From assembly GCA_038373865.1 (NCBI GenBank), contig JAXGGA010001708.1, positions 62,001 through 126,000 on the forward strand: a DNA stretch of 64,000 nucleotides. The letters are read 5' to 3'. Origin of the DNA: Uloborus plumipes (Eukaryota; Arthropoda; Arachnida; Araneae; Uloboridae). The notes below the pieces were generated by a model. It was given only the letters and a program-made list of their open reading frames with translations. It searched no databases and was not told the DNA's origin. A program made the position numbers and the translations under genes. Shown piece after piece: positions 1 to 14,205 of this stretch. Position 1 is the stretch's first letter; every line of letters starts with the position of its first letter.

Positions 1-1609
1 ACATATAGTTTTAATTTATCTGTCATTATCTCGTTCATAAAATGCATTCTCTTGCTTTTTTGAATGCATTAATTTTCTTTTACATAAGTTTTACAAATAA
101 AAATAGTTTTTTTTTTGTGTGTGTGTGCTTGACACAACTTAAGTATCCTTACTGCAAATAATTTACACCTGAATTTTCTAGACATTGTTTTCAGCCAAAT
201 GTTGTCATGCATATTCAAATAATGCCACTGTAAATTTTTCACACGAAAGTGAAAAATAAATAAATGAGCAACTAAAACGAACTCAGCCTCCAAAGCTTGA
301 GAAACGTTTCCATCGATTGCCCAAAAAGCGGTATTCCACCAGGAAATAGCCGAAAAAATAGTTCCTCCTCCTTACCAGTGATTGCCATTACAAAAAGGTC
401 CAGTACCTCTCGAACACTTTTACTTCAGTTGTGTTCCACGCGGCTGGCTGCGGACCTAATTGTTTTTCCCTCAACTAACGAGTCTAGCATCTGGATAATT
501 GATTAGCTTAATGATAGGCAGGGACAAGGACGGGAGATAAAAATGGCCAGAGTGCTTCTAATTAACATCGACGTTTTTCTCTGGAAATGCAGCAAACCGA
601 TTACATTAACTGTTCGATCAGGTAATAATGAATTGGTTATCGATGCATTTTTAATGGACATTCCTCGTAGCTTAATGCGAGTCATTTTACTGCTGACATT
701 TGTGTTGCCTATTATGAAAAAGTTTTTCATTGATAAAAAATGCAACTTAGGTATGACAAAAATCATATCATGCGACGTTAGTATATATTATACAGAGATA
801 GATATACGTACTCGACTAGATAAAAGATGTTATTTCTTGAAATAACGTCTGCATTAAAACTGCATTTAATTCTACACGAAAAAAAAAAAAATCGGTATCC
901 TTGGCTATAATATAATGCTTCAATGCACAACACGTCAGTGCAGCAAGCAAAATAATGAAAAACTATTTTTTGTGCAACATGCAACCAATAGATTTATAAT
1001 GTAAGAAATACCTAATCAAAGTTTCTTCATTATTTGGTTTAAAAATGATTAGTAGCGATGGTGTTTCCCACCAACTTCAATATTGCCCTGCAGCCATCTG
1101 ACATTTAGTGCGAATATCCCAAAAATACTGAATTTGCAAAGTATTTCGCCGTTCGTACATTTTCTTTAAGAAACTTCATGCGCTGACAATTGAATCGCAT
1201 AATGACATTGCATTTATGGGTAAATAGCCAACATCGGTAGCTACATGGTTCGTCTATATGTTTTTATAGGTCGCTCATCTTTTAAACCAAGACCGCAGCC
1301 TTCGATGGCTACTTAAATGGTTTTGGAATCGACATCAAAATATAAATCAATACCTATACCTCTGTTAATATTTAAATATTAATTTATTGTCTATATCTGC
1401 AAATATTTATTGCTATGTATATATCTGTCTATCAATCATTGTATTTATCCATCTTTCATGTTGTTAATTTCTTTTGGTTGATTCATCAATATTTTCTGTT
1501 AATTTCAAGAAATAACGTCTTTTATCTAGTCGAATACGTATATCTATCTCTGTATCTATCGCCTTATTTACCTAAGTCTATAAAAGAGAAAATCTTTCAT
1601 TATTTCAAC
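1..1609. other. AT-rich DNA with an inverted repeat, no gene
   Basis: No coding sequence is recognised. Short open frames here have no family signature and overlap each other on both strands. The only structure I see is the inverted repeat at 791-842 and 1503-1554, annotated separately. Homopolymer runs occur near 105-115 and 880-891. Confidence 0.6.
791..1554. repeat. Inverted repeat pair with 52-bp arms
   Basis: The arm at 791-842 (starting TACAGAGATAGATATACGTA) is repeated in reverse complement at 1503-1554 with about two mismatches. The arms are separated by about 660 bp of AT-rich sequence without a gene. The arrangement fits a fold-back or MITE-type element or the two ends of a decayed transposon. 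I saw no clear target duplication outside the arms, so the exact element ends are uncertain. Confidence 0.7.
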
Positions 1610-2831
1610 TACACTGAAGTGACAAAAGTCATGGGATAGCAATATGCAAATTTTCAGATGGCAGTAGCATCGCATAGAACAGGTATAAATGCGCAGTGCT
1701 TTTACAGAGCTTTCATTTCTGTTCAAGTTATTCATGTGAAGAGGTTTTAACGTGATGATGACCGCACGACGTGAATTAACAGACTTTGAACGCGGAATGT
1801 TAGTTGGAGCTAGACGCATGGGTCATGCCATTTCGGAAATCGTTAGAGAATTCAACATTCCCAGATCCACTGTGTCAAGAGTGTGCCGAGAGTATGAAAT
1901 TTCAGGCATAACATCCCACCATGGACAGCGCAGTGGTCGACCGCCTGCACTTAAAGATCGAGACCGGCGACGTCTGCAAAGAGTCGTAAATTCTAACAGA
2001 CAAGTAACACTGCGTCAAATCACCGTAGAAATCAATGTGGGACGTACAATGGACGTGTCTGCTAGAACTGTGCGGAGAAATTTGGATTTCTTGGGCTATT
2101 CCAGCAGAAGACCGACTCGAGTGCCTTTACTGACAGAACGACATCGCTTGCAGCGACTCTCGTGGGCACGTGAGCATATCGGTTGGTCCCTAGATGAATG
2201 GAAAACCGTGGCCTGGTCCGATGAGTCACGATTTCAGCTGGTAAGAGCCGATGGTAGGGTTCGAGTGTGGCGCAGACCCCACGAAGCCATGGACCCAAAC
2301 TGTCAGCAAGGCACTGTTCAAGCTGGTGGTGGCTCCGTAATGGTGTGGGCTGTTTTTTCATGGCATGGACTTGGTCCTCTAGTGCGACTGGACCGAACAT
2401 TGACTGGAAATGCTTATGTGCAGCTACTTGGAGATCACTTGCAGCCATTCATGGACTTCATGTACCCAAACAACGATGGGATTTTTATGGATGACAATGC
2501 GCCATGTCACCGGGCCACAACTGTTCGCAATTGGTTTGAATAAAATTCTGGACAATTCCAACGAATGATTTGGCCACCTAGATCGCCCGACATGAATCCC
2601 ATTGAGCATTTATGGGACACCATCGAGAGGTCTGTTCGTGCCCAAAATCCTGCCCCATCAACGCTTTCACAATTATGGACGTCTATCGAGACAGCATGGC
2701 TCAATATTCCTGCAGAAGACTTCCAACGACTTGTTGAGTCCATGCCACGTCGAGTTGTTGCACTTCGCCGGGCAAAAGGAGGGCCGACACGATATTAAGA
2801 GGTATCCCATGACTTTTGTCACTTCAGTGTA
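1610..2831 (+). mobile_element. Tc1-like transposon, complete ends, one premature stop
   Basis: Perfect 29-bp inverted ends lie at 1610-1638 and 2803-2831, reading TACACTGAAGTGACAAAAGT inward. The terminal TA on each side is best read as the duplicated TA target, so the element itself is 1612-2829, about 1.2 kb. It carries one transposase frame on the plus strand. Perfect end identity and a nearly open coding frame indicate a fairly young copy. The TA target, short inverted ends and DDE-type transposase are standard for Tc1/mariner elements. Confidence 0.95.
1755..2798 (+). pseudogene. Tc1-like DDE transposase interrupted by one in-frame stop
   Basis: The transposase would cut and rejoin the element ends in the nucleus. 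The frame runs from ATG at 1755 (GTG precedes it in frame) to TAA at 2796-2798, about 346 residues, a normal Tc1 length. The N-terminal part (residues about 8-55) looks like a paired-type helix-turn-helix, followed by a GRPP hook typical of Tc1 proteins and a second DNA-binding helix set. The catalytic core shows WSDESRF (Asp about residue 156), DDNAPCH (Asp about 247) and SPDMNPIEH (Glu about 284). That leaves 36 residues between the second Asp and the Glu, so the core is DD36E-like. A TAA at 2541-2543, following NWFE, lies 5' of the Glu codon; the frame is otherwise open. A truncated product would lack the third catalytic residue. Probably inactive, but by only one lesion. Confidence 0.93.
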
Positions 2832-5998
<3,167 letters not shown>

Positions 5999-7136
5999 AG
6001 TTTTCACTTTAGGGAACTTTTTTTTTCGATTCATGACGGCAAATCAATTCTTCCACGAAATGGTGAAGTGGAGAATCATTAATTTATTATAAATTATTTG
6101 TTTAAATTCACACTTAATTGTCAAATTTAAATTGATAACGTTTACTTGAAATCTTCAGCTAAAAACAAACATTTATGAAAAATGCCTGATGTCTTTTTTT
6201 CCCCCTCCAACAGTCTGCCCTTCGCTGTCACTATGTTATTACCCGGGGAAACTGCAAATACATAAATAGCACCCTCGAGGAAACACATGTTTCAAAGTCG
6301 TTAACTCTCGCGTGAGACTTCGTTAGTACTCCTCAGGTTACCAGTGGATAATGAGAGCAATAAAATGAATATTCATAAAATTCTGCTTCAGTTTTATGGT
6401 TAAAGAGATCGGAAGTAATAATCCTCGCTACTACACTCCGCCATTTCACGCTACAGAAAAATGAATTAAAGTACATCAATTTTATTGTGTTGCAAGTATA
6501 TCTTTGTGTAATGACATTCGAAAGACTTGAGGCGTGGCAGAGTTTTTACTCCAGAAGCCGAACTTCACATGAACTAAAATTTATTTAATTTATATGAGTT
6601 TATGTACGAATCACTGTATAAACCTATTGGAAAACTTGACAGTATTAAGCATTAAGTCACCTACTTACATGTGTAGCTTGATAGTACTTTTATTTTTGTT
6701 ATTATTGAGCTTCTGTTTGAGATAAATTTTCATGATAAATTGTTCAAAAATTAACTCAACACATTTTTTGTCCTATCTAGTACAATGGGTATTATAATTT
6801 AAAAACGGAAATAAATTTGAATCTTCGTGCCATAAAGTTACGGTAAAAAAATAACGCATAAATGCACAAATTTGAAGCAAATTGCGAACACGTGTTTCGG
6901 TGCTGTGAAGGACACAGTATATTAAAACGGGAAATAGTGTGCTTATGGATGCACGTTTATCAGATAACTTAACTATAATAATTTCACATTTATATTTTTT
7001 CTTTTTTAATAGATTTTATTTATCGATTTTGCTTTCGGTGATCTTTAAGACGCATAACACAAAACCATACAAAATAAAACACATTTATCTTTCCATTTTC
7101 TGCCTTTTATATATTTAACAAATATTGTAACTTAAT
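5999..7136. other. AT-rich DNA, no gene
   Basis: No coding or RNA gene seen. A slightly less AT-rich patch at about 6200-6350 has several CpGs but no repeat or protein signature that I can name. Confidence 0.4.
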
Positions 7137-7535
7137 ACCAATACATGATTAGTTAATATAAACGTTAACATAAATTACTAAGTTGCGCAAAAACATGCTG
7201 AGTTTATTTTAAATAAAAATGTATGGTAAATAAAACAATCTTTAAAATTAAAATAAGTGAATAAATAAAATGTAAGTCTTTATTCTAGTTGATCAAATTT
7301 ATAATCCCTTTTTTTTAAGAGCTCATATTCTATAGACCAATACATGATTAGTTAATATAAACGTTAACATAAATTACTAAGTTGCGCAAAAACATGCTGA
7401 GTTTATTTAAAATAAAAATGTATGGTAAATGAAAACAATCTTTAAAATTAAAGTAAGTGAATAAATAAAATATAAGTCTTTATTCTAGTTGATCAAATTT
7501 ATAATCCCTTTCTTTTAAGAGCTCATATTCTATAG
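7137..7535. repeat. Tandem duplication of a ~199-bp unit
   Basis: Unit one is 7137-7335 and unit two is 7336-7535. Both start ACCAATACATGATTAG and end GCTCATATTCTATAG. The copies differ by only a few substitutions and small indels, for example in the A-run near 7430. They are directly adjacent, pointing to a local unequal-crossover or replication event of modest age. No coding function is apparent. Confidence 0.95.
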
Positions 7536-8112
7536 TGCAAGTAAACAGCTTAAAGAACTGAGAATTTCAGCAATAAAAATCTTAATCACTCTTTTGTTCT
7601 GCTCTTATGTTTTCCTTCCTTTCTGAAACTGCTTAAAATTAACGTTTTTATCAAAGGACATTTAAGTCTCAACGAGCGCTTTTATTAACTAAGACAAATA
7701 TCAACTCTGCTATAAAAGCTTGTTTTTTTGCGTTTGTTTTTTCCTTTCTTGACGCTTACAAGTTTAAAATGTAAAAACAATAATAATAGTAATAAAGAAC
7801 CTTATTTTTTTGCGATGATGTTGGATTGAATGAATAGGTAAATGTGAAATATTATTTAAAGTGTATTGCTCTTCTATGTACTCGACATTCTCAAAATTTA
7901 TAATATATGTTTATTCAGCATAGTTAAAATTGTAAAAGTATAATTTACCTTTCGGTATTTCTATGTTTCAAGTAGTGTTATGTTGCATTAAGATATTGAT
8001 TTGAATCCTTTAATGCAAATTTTTCCCAAGAAATAAATGCGGAATATTTAAATAATAGTTTGATGGATTAATTTTACTGTTTATATGTATTCTAATGCAA
8101 CGAAAAATTAAC
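7536..8112. other. AT-rich DNA, no gene
   Basis: Nothing recognisable other than AT-rich sequence between the tandem duplication and the second Tc1-like element. Confidence 0.5.
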
Positions 8113-9545
8113 TACACTGGCGGAAAAAAAAATCCCAACACCAAGAAAGACTTGAGCTAGATAAACGAAATTTGGTAGGCGTGTTTATACAACTGAAAGA
8201 TGACATCGATTGAAATTTCGCGCTCCGCGCATAATTGTGGCGCAGCTGGCGTCACTCAGAACATGCAAATAAGGCTTTTTTTAAAAGCGTGTTGTGAAGC
8301 TCGTGAGTATTATTTTTCCGAGAAATTTGACGAATTGAGTTCATGTTAGTCAGGAATACCTTTAAGAAGACGAAGAAGCCATTATCAACAGCTCAGCGAA
8401 TTTAAACGAGGTCGTACAATTTGGCTAGGAGAAGGTACATTTTCATTTTGCGATAGTGCAGAAAGAATTGGGGTGGAATGTTTCCACCATGCATGATTGT
8501 TGGAAGCTATGGTCAAGAGATGGTACTACCTCAAGAAGATCGAGTTCCGAGCTGCCACGTGGCACGACTTAGGAGGAAGATCGCCGAATCTTGCGCACGA
8601 CTGTGGCGCAACGTACTGCATCTGCGGCTGACATTCGATCTGCAGTTGGTACCGTCGTGACCCAAGGAACGGTAAGAAACTGTTTACTTCAAGGACAGCT
8701 CCGAGCCAGGTAGCCTGTAGCCGATATTCTATTGACTGCAAACCATTGCCGTTTTCGACGGCAGTGGTGCCAAGACAAAGCTCACTGGAGGTCGGAGTGG
8801 AGATCTGTTGTAATTTTTGATGAAAACAGATTCTGCCTTTGTGCCAGTGGTGGCTGTATATTGGTCAGAAGGAGGCCAGGGGACCACCTGCATCCAAGCG
8901 GTCTACGACCTAGACACACGGGACCCACACCTGGAATCATAGACTCTGGAGCAATTTCTAACAACAACAGGGGCACTCTCGTGGTTATCCCAAACTCACT
9001 GACTGAAAATTTGTCGTCAGTCTGATAATTTAACCAGTAGTACAGCCCTTCATGAGTAGCATTCAAAGGGGGAGTTTTCCAACAGGTTAACGCTCGCCCT
9101 CACATCGCTGCTGTAACGCAATGTGCTCTGCAGAGTGCTGACATGTTACCATGACCTGCAAAATCACCATGTCTGTCTCCAATCGATAACGTATGGGATA
9201 TCATTGGACGGCACCTCGAGCATCATCCACAGTCAGCAATTACGGTCTTATTATTGACACAACAAGTGCAACAAGCATGGCACTCCATACCACAAAGTGA
9301 CATTCGGCACCTGTATGACATAATGCATGCACGCTTTCAGGCTTGCCTTCAAAATTCTGGAGGTTACACCCTCTATTAAATTAACATAATTTCACATTTG
9401 CACAGCATTTTCTTGAGCTTAAATTAGCCAGTGATCTTGTACATTTAATCAATTAAACATGTCAACTAGACAATTGCATTACCCAAATTTCATTATTCTA
9501 CAGTAATGTTTTCTTGGTGTTGGGATTTTTTTTTCCGCCAGTGTA
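8113..9545 (+). mobile_element. Tc1-like transposon with intact ends, decayed interior
   Basis: Inverted ends match perfectly over about 36 bp at 8113-8148 and 9510-9545. They begin TACACTGGCGG, run through nine A, and then read ATCCCAACACCAAG. With TA taken as the target duplication, the element is 8115-9543, about 1.43 kb. The interior holds a transposase broken by many stops and shifts. Well-kept ends with a decayed interior suggest either recent mobilisation in trans or slower divergence of the ends. Confidence 0.93.
8356..9379 (+). pseudogene. Degenerate Tc1-like transposase
   Basis: The likely original start near 8356 now reads ATA instead of ATG. The N-terminal DNA-binding part (RRRRSHYQQLSEFKRG) is followed by shifts and stops through about 8700. 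From 8732 to 9379 one frame can be followed through HRCRF-like, RWSEW-like and RPRHTGPTPG segments typical of this Tc1 lineage, but it meets stops at 9023, 9026, 9038, 9053 and 9152. All three catalytic positions are altered or in altered context. The first motif reads FDENRF at about 8816-8833 in place of SDESRF. The second Asp is Val (GTT 9086-9088, after QQ). The Glu of PIE is Asp (GAT 9185-9187). The stop at 9152 replaces an expected Trp. This copy cannot encode an active enzyme. Confidence 0.9.
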
Positions 9546-10079
9546 TAAGAGAATTATTGCTAGCCTAACTAGTATTTTCAAAGAAGAAAAAAACAATATA
9601 TTTTTTTAAAGGTAATTTTTTTTTTTTTTTGCCCATTTTAAAAAAAAATTCATAGTTATAAGTTATGCTGTAATATTTTAATAAATCGAGTAAAATAAGG
9701 AAAGGATGGAACTTGCCGTCAAGTGTTAACCTGGGTTTTCCTACCTATTTGGGGTGATTCTAAACACTATCCTATGAATTCATAAAACACACACACACAC
9801 ACACACACATACACAATATTATTTTATGTTTCAGATCTTTGAATTAAGCTATTTTAATTAAACCGCAATAAAATATTTTGTTTTAATATATCTCCGCCCA
9901 GTTTTAATGTAATTTGATTAATATTTAAAAATATACCGAATCAATTAGATACGCAATTTTGCACATTAAAAAACTAAATTTCACAAGTATTCTTCTGCAA
10001 ATCATTATTTCCCTTTTTTTAACTATTATTTTCTTTTGTGGCTTCTTTGTTATAACAGATAAAATACACTTCACGTCAC
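9546..10079. other. AT-rich DNA with a (CA)n run
   Basis: No gene. A CA microsatellite lies at about 9786-9813, and poly-T/poly-A runs lie near 9605-9650. Confidence 0.7.
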
Positions 10080-10620
10080 ACAAAGAGAGGAAAATAACTC
10101 AAATACACTTATGACAGTTTTGGCCACAAACACTAGTCCACAAATGTCTACGATCTTTTTCATCCCGAACGCCGATAAATCACGCAGTACGCACGGAAAA
10201 GCTTACGTCTTCATGAAAGAAACAAGTGTCGTAATAACCCTAGCGCGAAGGAAAACAAGAAGCGGACATAAATATCCAATTCCATCCTTACGATAAAGCC
10301 ACCAAAAGAAAATATAGCCGCGATAACGCAAGGGAAGAACACCGGACATCAAAGAAACAAAAAAATTACCTAGAATGCGATCGCCGGAGAATGGAAACAA
10401 AGAGAAAAACGGGCGCTACATGAAAATCGATGATGTACAGCCTCGTTCTATGGCCCGCTGGCCTCCTCTTGACCATGTCCGTTAGATTGCCACCTTCTTT
10501 TGGGGACATTTGTTCTTCGCAGAGTCTCGTAAAATGAAAGAGCGTTTTAGAAGCAGGTGGAAATATATCCATGGATGAAAACAATAATCTGTGTCTGGAG
10601 AAAGTGATCAAAGGAGGTCA
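10080..10620. other. CpG-richer unique patch, possible noncoding exon or regulatory DNA
   Basis: This patch is distinctly richer in G+C and CpG than its surroundings and shows no inverted ends, target duplication or repeat units. On the minus strand an open stretch of 81 codons (10366-10611) has no family I recognise. A splice-donor-like CTAG|GTAATT lies on the minus strand near 10373. Possible explanations are a host 5' exon or promoter, an old repeat, or chance. Confidence that it is functional is low. Confidence 0.25.
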
Positions 10621-13600
10621 GATTCTTTTGCAGCACTCACAGGCATCTATGTTTTTTTAGTGAGACAGTTTGTTGTTTTGAAGCTAGATTTTGATACATG
10701 CTATGTTTTTTTTTAATACAATTGAATTTATTATTATTACTATTTTAATTGATTTACTTGATGAACTTTTAAATGATCATTCAATGTATATGTGAGGACA
10801 ACAATGTGTGTTCAAGACGACAGTTTGATTGCTGATTCTTAACATCCTGCGATTAATTCTTGTGAAGCTCGTTCGGCCGGGACCGAAAAATACTGCAACG
10901 GTATTTTAATTAATTAATTTATTTTTAAGAAATCTCTATTACTTAGTAATTGCATTTTAAAATTTTACTCTCATTTTATTGTCTTTTTGATTAGATATCG
11001 GTCACGTGATCCAATGATTTATATCAGAAAAGGACCTTTAGTCAGACAATATCATGTTGACCTGGATTTTTTCTTAGCGTATCTCGATCTTTTTCTTAGC
11101 GTACAACCAGTGAAGAGTACTATTTTATGCTACTCAGTACTCACCGATAATTTTTTTTGGCATAAACATAATTGATTTTTTGACCTAATGTTTCATTTAA
11201 TATTACAACTGTAAATATTACACATAATGCATTAGTGACAAAGTATGACACTTTTACAAGGATGCTACAGACGTTATATTAAACTTTTAACTCATAGTGA
11301 CTTCGTTTGAGCTTACTGAGTCTTTTGTTTATTTATTTTTCAACCTCTGGTATGACAATATACTTACTGATTCCTCCTGATTTCAAACCTGTTTTGTTCT
11401 AAAGCAGTTCGTTCTTCTATATCTCGAAGGGTTAAAAGCATGAGCTGGAATAAAAGAAGGTTAAAGAAAAGCGACAGTGAGAGCAATCACATCAAGTAAA
11501 GGAAAACATACCTAGGTTATTTATCGTTAGAAAACTGGACTGCATAAATCGAATAAGTATAAGTGATTTTGTGCGTGAGTGTGTGTAAACGCATTAAAAT
11601 TCCTTAAACAGAATTCTTCCGGAAAACGTATTCTTACGTTTTTTTTTTTTTTTTTTCCACTTTTGCGTAATTTACTTAAAAAGTACATATCGAGTCGTTG
11701 ACGTTTAATGTTCTTCAAATACTTATTCGAGAAAAAAGGTGGATTCCCAATAATCACAAGGGAAGTATTTTTGTGAAAAATTAAAAGAAATGGTTTCGCT
11801 AAAAAATGAAGTGTACTTCTATTTGTTGTTTTCAGAAGAAGTAAACGGTCTTAAAATTAATAATAACTCCCTCTACACGAGTAAATCCACAGTGAAATAT
11901 ATCCTTGGGCAATGTAGAGCGAAAGCTTAGTTTTTAATGTTAAAAAAGGGGAAACTTTTAATGTCTCAAGAACGGTGACCCCAGCTTTGCAAACGTTTGA
12001 AAAACACGTTTGAGAAAATTAGAGCTGGAATCAAATTTCGTCCAATTTTCAAGTATTTTTCTTTTAGAAAAATAACTATCATCTCTTTAACTGTAAGAAT
12101 CCCATGAATACACGAAAAAAATAACAACAAAAGTTATTCGTTCTAAATGCTTTGCATGTTTTAGCAAAATCTGGAAAAAAATACGATTTCCTCGAAATTA
12201 GTTAATGCAATTAAGCTTTTGCATCCGAGGTTCAAATTAGATCACATATTATTTGTTCCTCTTTTAATGTTAAGAGCTTTTAAAATGGATGTTTTCTAGC
12301 CGTGATTTTTATCCGTAGTAATTACATTGAGATCATGGTTGCTGTAGCTAAGCTTAAAATAGCGAATGCCCTCTCTGCACGATAAATTACTATTTAGGCC
12401 ATTTTTGATTAATTTTATTTCCTTTTTCCTTTTAGTTTGTTAAGTGTTATTTTTTAAAAGGTTTTCTATGAATTTTTAGAAAAGAATCGCTAAGTAACTT
12501 ATTTCCCCAATTGTAACAAAAAGCGTTTTCTGCAGTCATCCATATGCTCATTTGAATGTATCCTGTTTCATTTATAGCTCGGTTGAATATTAATTACGAC
12601 TTTTAATGTTATAATGAATTTGAATAACAAATTAAGTTTGCATAGTAATTTTAGAAGCTGATGCTTTAAGAGAAAAAAGTGACGGCATAAGTAGAACGAG
12701 CAACTACATGCTTTTTAATGTACGCTCTAAAAAAAAGGCAGTTTTTAAACTATGAGAAATTATTATCATTTAGCTTTGTTATTTAACATATTTTAGTGAG
12801 CAAAGATATTCAGAGCTAAAATACTTATTCAGAAAGTGTTTCACTCTGAATGACTAATTAACATGTTGCTTTGAAAAGAATCATGCAATTTTGTTTTAAG
12901 AATGAAATATTCCTTGTACTTAGGTTTCTTCGAAATTTTTACGTATTCGAATAAGGAAATACATGTATAACAACAAGGCAGTTTCATAAAAAGAGCTCTA
13001 AGTGAAATCTGAATCTTAAAATACTAAGCTATTTTTGCAACTTCACTTGCAGTTGTTTGTTTCTGTTTCACAATAGTTGGTAAGAATAAAGTTTCATTAT
13101 GTTTCTTTCCCTCAAGATTTTCGACAATGTTTTCCAGAGTTTCTTCGATTATTTTGATTATTAATATTGATATAAAGTTGAAAGTTCAGTCCAAATAAAT
13201 AAAGGAAAAAAACATAGGAAAAAAACTCCAATTTTCATCAATAAATTGGTTTAGACAATACAACACAAGCATTACTGTTGTTAACAGTATTATTTGGAAT
13301 AGTAACTGAAATGCTCATATTAATTGCGTATGATTCAAAAACTCTGGAGCAAAACTTGTTATATGTTCTGATATGGACAATATGAAATTAATTGTTAACA
13401 TCATAATTTTTTCTAGGCGTTATATATTGGATGATTTTGATATTTGCTATTTTATGTGTTTAATTCTTGATTTTTAAAAACTTTATACATTAAAAAAATA
13501 GCAAATTAAAGTCGTAAGGAAAGTTTAAAAATCTCGAATCGAAGCTACCTTTGTAGTTACTTCGTATGTCATGCGCCGTACAGTACTTTAGGAAGTCTTG

Positions 13601-13889
13601 CAATTTTAAACAGTTTTGAAATATACGTTAATTGTTTTAAATCTTAGAAAAAAAAGACTATGTAAATGAATATTTAATCAAAACAAAATCATAAAATTAT
13701 AAAAATGTGTGGAGCAGCCAATAACGTAAATTTAGTAAAATTTGAAAAAATATCTGTTATAACTCAAAATTTACTCAGTTTGTTGGGGAAAAGAGGGTTC
13801 ACAGAAATTATAACAAGCATTTCGTTAGAGCAAAGTCTGAACAAAATACAATGCGAATAAAATATACGTTTGAAACCTCAAACAAACCT
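10621..13889. other. AT-rich DNA, no gene
   Basis: No recognisable coding sequence, RNA gene or repeat unit. A T-run is present at about 11640-11656. Short open frames lack protein-family signals. Confidence 0.5.
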
Positions 13890-13929
13890 TCAATGCTTCA
13901 AAACAATAAAATATGTGACATTATTCCAT

Positions 13930-14205
13930 GAAAAGCACATTAGCATCCTCACTCTAACTTGAAATTTAATACATTCTCCCCATTGAGCTGCCCAAATAAC
14001 CCTCCTCATATTGGTCACCATCGCAAAGTGTTCCTTGATGCCGAATAGATCCCATCCATCGTCATTAGTCGATATTTTAGATTGCTCATTTGTATAAACG
14101 GCAATCCAAAACCTCCATCCTTTCCTCGTTCCCCCGAGAAGACTTAAACCCGGGGCAGCGATTGCAACTATCTGCCTTTTAGTCGGACGACAGAAGCTTT
14201 CCAAG
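13930..14205 (-). repeat. Dispersed repeat, copy 1 (with the copy at 19.41-19.62 kb)
   Basis: On the minus strand this region resembles 19408-19622 in the same order. Shared pieces are a segment ending in a ...CAGATATTTGC-like phrase, then a CAAATGA-like phrase, and ATCGACTAATGACGA (plus-strand TCGTCATTAGTCGAT at about 14059-14073). The resemblance is strongest around the last phrase. Both copies contain minus-strand open frames with similar peptides (NEQSKISTNDD and NDEAKVSTNDD). They are more likely two copies of one repeat than two genes, because outside this core the similarity is patchy and no protein family is evident. Confidence 0.5.

Noticed and set aside
2062..2448. 128-codon minus-strand frame
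   Set aside because: It is the antisense shadow of the Tc1-like transposase.
13890..14204. 104-codon minus-strand gene
   Set aside because: No protein family is seen, and the related block at 19.4 kb indicates a dispersed repeat.
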